From: Megaleporinus macrocephalus | Taxonomy: Eukaryota; Chordata; Actinopteri; Characiformes; Anostomidae | Reading direction: 5' to 3' | NCBI GenBank assembly: GCA_021613375.1 | Contig: CM038720.1 | Span: 17,998,715 to 18,062,714 of the forward strand | DNA length: 64,000 nt | Shown: piece by piece, positions 57,651 to 64,000 of the stretch | Layout: each line of letters begins with the position of its first letter | How positions within the stretch are numbered: the first letter of the stretch is position 1 | Program-made: the position numbers and the translations under genes | The notes under the pieces: generated by a model | What the model saw: only the letters and a program-made list of their open reading frames with translations | Told to the model about the DNA's origin: nothing | Database searches by the model: none

Positions 57651-58234
57651 GCCTGCTAGTGGCCTAAAGTGGAATGGCACTATTGCAGTCTCAAAGATAG
57701 ATGCTGAAAGACCAAATCAAACAGAACTGGGTTCTAAGTGATGCTTTAAACTGGTGGCAGCTATGTCAAAGCCGAGTATCAGGCCTCTACTGCACACGAG
57801 CAGCACCCTTGCTGGCGTCTACCTTGTGTTGGCCAGAGGAGGAAGCTGAGAGAGGATGAGAAAGCACCGGTGCTATTCTCGCCAGCCCCAGTAGTGCGAG
57901 GACTAATGGCATGAGCTGCAAGTTCCATTGTGTTGGGAAAGAGGGTGCAGCTCTAAGTCTCTTTAAGCAATACGTTTCCAGTCTTCCTCTGCTAACGACA
58001 CACTCTTATCTTTTATTTGTTGTTTGTCTTTTTTCCACAGCCGCTCTAGGCCACATGTTACAGTAATTTTACCAGGGCAAGCGTACTACTTTTATTTGTA
58101 CTGACCCACAATTAGAGAAGTTTATGACCCCAGCAACTGTTCTTGACACTGAACTCTTCTGCAAGCTACGTAAGAGGAAGACAATGCTCCAGAGATTACG
58201 TTATATATTCTTCTCATTACAAAGTAAGCAATGT

Positions 58235-58235
<1 letters not shown>
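57651..58235. other. Intergenic, no gene recognised
   Basis: No retroviral coding sequence follows the possible primer site, and no other feature is supported. Confidence 0.35.
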
Positions 58236-58276
<41 letters not shown>

Positions 58277-58289
58277 CTCTCTCTCTCTC
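58236..58289. repeat. (CT)n microsatellite
   Basis: CT dinucleotide tract with one CG interruption. Confidence 0.95.
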
Positions 58290-58871
58290 CACCTCAGTAT
58301 TTAATCAGAATGGCTCTCAGCATTGCCGTGAATCCAATTACAGTTGGGCAACGCTGCCACAGCTCTTGTGAGATGTGTGTTGACCTATAAGTATCTCTGG
58401 AGAAATGAGAGCGCAGTTGAATGCACATTGTGAATTTCTCATCTCATCATCAGTTAGGAAATGAACAAACACAGTGAAAAGATTCAGTAGGGGAGTAATA
58501 TGTTTAGCTATTGCTCAACATTTCAATCAGAGTAAACAGAGGAACCATAGTGCTCAATGTTACAAGGTAACACACATCGAGTGTTTCATAAACTTTAATG
58601 CTGTGTGTGAATGCTGCTCTAAAGACCTCCAAACATTCTCGCTAAAAAATAACTGAATCCAATAACACTGTAGAAAACCCCACAAAAGCTGCCACATTCT
58701 ATTAAAAGTGCAGATTTTAAATCTTCGGTTAATACAGTGTTTGTGATTGTAAGGTGAGGAGGTGACATTTTATTGTTATTATTTTGAGTTTCCAGCAAAG
58801 GAAAAAGGGCAGACATGTCAGTATAGCATGTACACTGATAAGTAATTACCTACTTCATTTTGTAATTACAA

Positions 58872-58873
<2 letters not shown>

Positions 58874-58937
<64 letters not shown>
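58874..58937. repeat. (ATT)n microsatellite
   Basis: Uninterrupted trinucleotide tract of about 21 units. Confidence 0.96.
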
Positions 58938-59126
58938 CATAAAGACATAGAAATGTGTCATATTTTTGTTACAATAACTGATGGACAGCATTTTGGAATG
59001 CAACTTTTTATTTGCACCATGCTAACTACTTGCTATTTATGTCTACTTCATTTTTAAATGTTAAAAGAAACTTCTTATATGAACAGCGTTCCTTAAACAA
59101 CATCTCTTACAAGTTATTTATCACGG

Positions 59127-59556
59127 TGTCACACCCAGCCCGTTCTCCCTGTCCAGACCTGTCTGTCTATGTTCATGTTTACATTCCCTTGTCCTTCCCA
59201 TGTGCGTGTGTTTACTTCCTGACCATGTCTTCATGTTTTGTCATGTGCTCACCTGTTTCCCTTCTTCTTTCCTGGAGTCACATTCCCTCTGTGTTTATAT
59301 TCCCTCTGTTTTCATCCCTACTCTGTTGGTCATTTTCTGTACTCCTGTGTTTTCCGTTGATGGTTCTCGTTTGCTCTGTGTTTTCCATTGATGGTTCTCA
59401 TTGGTTCTGTGTTTTCCGTTTTGTTTATATATTTTATGTTTATGTATGTACTTTGTGTTTTGTTTGTTTATTAAAAGTATTTTCTTTAAAACATTTGCGT
59501 TCGCACTTCCGTCTTGTCCTCTCTATTTCCTCTGCTCTGTGCACCCTAGCCTGACA
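59127..59556 (+). mobile_element. Solo LTR of a Ty3-type retrotransposon
   Basis: It starts TGTCACACCCAGCC and ends CTAGCCTGACA. A perfect 5-bp duplication CACGG lies at 59122-59126 and 59557-59561. An ATTAAAAG signal lies near 59471. The sequence is strongly pyrimidine-rich, which explains the long apparent frame (59012-59554). Its start resembles those at 6360 and 11322 but the body is distinct. Confidence 0.85.
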
Positions 59557-59561
59557 CACGG

Positions 59562-60457
<896 letters not shown>

Positions 60458-60944
60458 TTGCTCCATTGCTGAAGCATTTCAGTCTGACTGCTCATTTTCT
60501 TATTTGCCAGGGGGTCTGCCAAAAGAAACCATAAGACATGATGGGGAAATGAAGATAGGCAGCTTGTTTGCCCTACCCTCTGAAGCATCAGTGCGCTTCC
60601 ATCTCAGGGTTTTGGAAAGCACTTTGTTGCTTAATTGGTGCATCCTTATCAGATGCAGAATAACTTCTTGTGTTCCTGATATGCTTGCAGTAATTAGCTT
60701 TGTCTTGTGCAGAATGCTAGTGAAGCCATTTGCCATAATTTTGTTTTGCTTTGTTAGTGCAATGCTTTAAACTTCTTCTACCCAATCTCTAAAAACATGT
60801 TGCATCCGTATTGTACAACCACTCACCATGAACAACAATTCACTGCACTTAGAAAAGAATGTAACACAAATGGAAATATGTGACTATATAACACAAATGA
60901 TAAAATATATTACTAACTATACTAACTATATATACATTATGGAC

Positions 60945-61025
60945 AAGCACTTCATTAAGAACACTATACTGGGCAGGTCCTCCCTTTACTCTCATATCAG
61001 CCTCAATTCTTCATGGCATGGATAT
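60945..61025. repeat. Dispersed teleost repeat family F, truncated copy
   Basis: CACTTCATTAAGAACAC, CTGGGCAGGTCCTCCC and CAGCCTCAATTCTTCATGGC match the start of family F, of which 48255-48560 is a longer copy. Confidence 0.5.
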
Positions 61026-61949
61026 CACATGATAGATATTTATATATACACATTTTTAACAAATAGATTTGGAAATAGATTTTTTTTCTATATGGATGAA
61101 ATACAGGGGCAGCATAGTCCCAGTCCCAATATTTGTCTGGTATGCATGTGCTAACTGCCTAAGGCAGGATTCAGCAACTGCCTAATGACTGGTCAATGGA
61201 TTTTTTGTTCCTCTCTATGTGTCAAGATTATTGTCTATGAATTGACTGCACAGTACAGAAGGGATGAGGAATTCTAAACCAATAAAAGAAAAGAACACAT
61301 GCAGAAATAAATTCAGTAAACAACACACTGCTTGAAATTGTTTTTTATATTTGGTTCACAGCTTGTCAAGGGTTTCATTCAGACCATCAAAATCTATTAG
61401 AATGGAAGCTGAAACTAAACACTCATATCATCCTCTGATGCTGATAAAATGATCTCCATAAAGAGGTTTCCTCTACTCAGGGAAACACACTGGAGCAGGG
61501 ATCCACTTACTGCTCTGCAGACACTTGGTTTCATATTCATCTTGTTTCCAGAGATCAATACACTTTGAACACAAACTGACCCACGGGTTTAATCGCTCTG
61601 AATGCACCAAGTTGCTTAACATTGTGCTAACATCCGAGTGTGTCAGTACAAAGAGTTTTCCCTTTGTTTTGGTAGATGTGTGGATCTGTCCTGTGAAGTA
61701 GAGGTCCCAGGTGCTTAACGAGGTCCAAATGACCTCAAACTGAAGAGTAATAGCAGTCGTGATTGCATGTCAGTAGAATTTTATGTTCCTGCAGTAGTGG
61801 ATGCTTCTTGGCCATGCTAAATGGTGAAATGCAACAGACTCTTCCTAGAGAGTTCAGCAACGTGAGAGTACTGAGCACATGATGATAACAATAACAACAT
61901 GGTGACAACAGGTGAGGACCATAGCTCTGGTTTGCTGAAGTCTAGCGAT
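61026..61949. other. Intergenic, no gene recognised
   Basis: No gene or clear repeat. Confidence 0.4.
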
Positions 61950-62250
61950 ACAGCGCTCGTTGAAAAGGGCACATCATGATCTACTGACCTCTGGAGTTTA
62001 GCTTCATTCTTACAGTTCATCCGCTGATCTACACAGCTTCAAAGGTCAGATATTGAACGTGGTTATCTATGATTTACAGAAGAATACAACTAAAGGTCAT
62101 GCGTGGTTGGAAAGGGAGCAAAATGTCCTACGATCGTGTACAGTTATGAAGTCAGTTATTTTTTTATAGTGCCCTAAATTGTGTCTCCCCAGACCTCATG
62201 GACAAAGCATCTCAGTGAGGCTGCCTAGGGTGCAGATACAAATCACTTGT
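61950..62250 (+). repeat. Dispersed repeat family E, copy 2
   Basis: Direct match to 46340-46640 (CTACTGACCTCTGGAGTT, CCGCTGATCTACACAGCTTC, GTGTACAGTT, CATGGACAAAGCATCTCAG, GGCTGCCTAGGGTGC). Confidence 0.55.
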
Positions 62251-62329
62251 TGATGTACATTCCTTTCTCCTGTGGTTTCATTCACGACAATATTAGCAAG
62301 TGCAACTACTATTTTTACTACTACTACTC

Positions 62330-62900
62330 TTAATAATTATAATAATCATTTTCATCATTATCTTTACTATAGAATAGAGCAATTTTCAAACCAAGGGCAG
62401 CTCAAAGTGCTGTACAGACAATTGGCGTAATTGTATAAGTACTAATAGGTCTTAGACAGATTAAATAAATAAATGAGTACAAAGAAGATGTAGAGTTTTA
62501 ATACAATTGACGAATTCTTAGTTTTTTATTAAAAGTGTGAAGGCAGAATAACTAAAGGGCTCTTTCCATATGTTCCATATAATCAGTATCTGCAAAGCTA
62601 AGATCAGGAGTTGGGACATAAACAGAGAGACAGTCTGTGATGTAAAATGGTTCTAGATTATTAAGAGCTTTATAGACTAGTAACAGAACATTAAAATCTA
62701 TTCTAAAAGATGCAGATAGACAGTGTAGTTCTTTTAAAACAGGTGTTGGAGTATGAGTATAGGGGAGAGATTGTTTTCTACGGACCCCAGTAAGAAGACC
62801 ATTACTGTAATCAACTTCGCTTGTAATGAGTATGTAAATAAGTCCTTTGCATTACGCTGAGACGGAAAAGGCAGAACTTCAACAATATTTCTCAAATGAC
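62330..62900 (-). pseudogene. 5'-truncated LINE (L2-like) with RT C-terminus and 3' tail
   Basis: On the minus strand an open stretch (about 62755-62560) reads PVLKELHCLSASFRIDF then NVLLLVYKALNNLEPFYITD. This matches the region after the reverse transcriptase of fish L2-type LINEs, where LHWLPV..RIDF and YKALNGLAP are typical. Downstream on the same strand, GTACAGCACTTTGAGCTGCC and GGTTTGAAAATTGCTC (62416-62380) are the familiar 3' end of such elements, followed by an AT-rich tail near 62330. The RT active site is absent through 5' truncation, so it is inactive. Family assignment is from memory of motifs. Confidence 0.6.
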
Positions 62901-64000
62901 TTTGTTTACTTGTAGAATAGTGCAGAGCTCAAAGTCCATACCCAGCTTAAGACCACACGCAACTTAAGGTTTGGTCTGAACTGAGTTTTAGTACCAAGAT
63001 TAGTCGGCATTGACACGACTTTAACCTCTAGTGGACAGTAAATACTAACACATGCTATTATTTTTCTATTGAAAGTTTTATGCTATTTTACTGATACTGT
63101 AAAATGTCTTGTACTTAATGGCCAACTTGACTGAAAAAAAAGGAATAAATGAAGAGGGATCTATTCCTGTGCACAGTCCTCTACCTTGGTATGAAAATGC
63201 TGTATGTATATAAACACATTGTCGAATAGGTAGGTCAGGCCTGCCTTAGTGACAGCAAGAAAGATATTGCTTACGGTGCCAAATAGGTCAGGACAGCCAC
63301 TATTTCCAAAGTGGGCTCCACTTGACACAGTAAAATATGATGTGAACATTCTGTGATCATTTTTATCTAAATGATAAGAGAACACATAAGATCTGCTATT
63401 GTAAATGCACATAGGAAATAATTCCAACAGTTACAGAGCAAAAGAAACTCACAGGCCCACCAAGAAATGTGCCATTGCACCTGTATTGTTTTGTGAATCA
63501 GCGCTTTAATATTCAATGGCATATTAGTTTTCCATTATTAAATCCCCGCACTACTAAGATGAATTTCAGTAAAAGCAGTTCATGTTAATCTCAGAGTTGT
63601 TTCTTTTTCAGGTCCAAGAAAAAGCAGGAAGAAATAACTGTGTTGTGTAGATACTGAGCATCGGGGCAGAATTTTCCGCCACAGTTGTTGGAGCCTCCTT
63701 TTGTCTAGTTGCTAGCTCACGAAGAAAGCTGAATGGGAAGTTATGTCATAAAGCAAAACGGCGGGCTTGAGCCATCCCGCAGGCCAGCACTCAGCACTTT
63801 TACGGGATTTCAGGTCATCCCAAGGAAGGGATTGCCTATTGTCCCTGAGTGCTCTTAAACTGCAGCGTTGATCCGTGCGAATCATTCTCGCTGCAGGAAA
63901 AGAAAATATTGTGACTGGCAACGCAGATACACAGATCATCTTGCATGCAGCAGCTGCTTTCCCAAAAACTGCAGCATTCAACCTGTCGTGTAGCAGCATA
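62901..64000. other. Intergenic, no gene recognised
   Basis: The last few hundred bases (63640-63990) are richer in G and C, with a minus-strand frame of 95 residues lacking any recognisable domain. A gene could begin outside the window. Confidence 0.35.

Noticed and set aside
59012..59554. 180-residue Phe/Ser-rich frame
   Set aside because: It is the pyrimidine-rich sense strand of a solo LTR, open by composition.

Overview
The window looks like intergenic DNA from a ray-finned fish, most likely an otophysan teleost of the characin/catfish type. That placement is an inference. It rests on AT-rich composition, long (CA)n, (TA)n and (ATT)n microsatellites, dense Tc1/mariner, hAT and piggyBac-like remnants, fold-back repeats that I recall as common in such genomes, and a Tf1/sushi-type Ty3 retrotransposon. 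I recognise no host protein-coding gene, tRNA, rRNA or CRISPR. Nearly all short open frames here are chance frames or run across repeats.

The dominant feature is a complete LTR retrotransposon on the minus strand (33812-39625, 5814 bp). Its two LTRs are 589 bp each and look identical by eye, and it has a 5-bp target duplication (TACAC). It carries a 1324-residue frame with zinc knuckle, protease, reverse transcriptase, RNase H, integrase and chromodomain, all with their key residues. Gag is interrupted by one frameshift near 38432. A 10-base perfect complementarity between the primer-binding site and the predicted 5' end of the transcript indicates self-priming, as known for Tf1 and sushi. 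The element sits in an older, unclassified repeat (about 32890-33811).

From left to right, 1-6100 holds microsatellites, a fold-back repeat and a microsatellite framed by an inverted repeat. At 6116-6850 a piggyBac-like MITE is interrupted by a solo LTR. Two more solo LTRs lie at 11015-11322 and 11656-12046, and a fourth at 59127-59556. All four have perfect 5-bp duplications and begin TGTCAC. At 7000-9640 there is an unclassified repeat, a Tc1-like remnant and a dispersed repeat. At 14780-17530 there is a degenerate serial repeat. At 19030-19830 two fold-back elements lie side by side. At 20950-21500 there is another Tc1 remnant, and at 22618-23605 a non-autonomous transposon with long terminal inverted repeats. 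At 26770-30945 there are an antisense Tc1 remnant, a hAT transposase fragment and two large fold-back copies sharing flanking sequence.

Right of the retrotransposon are a TIR-bounded repeat (40983-41782), several dispersed repeat pairs, a perfect 17-bp hairpin (56984-57021), a possible LTR end with a tRNA-Leu-like primer site (57630), more microsatellites and a 5'-truncated LINE (62330-62900). Between these repeats lie islands of non-repetitive, TAAT-rich sequence (for example near 1800, 14200, 20000, 21600, 32450, 42150, 44150 and 51800). They could be conserved regulatory elements, but only cross-species alignment can show that.
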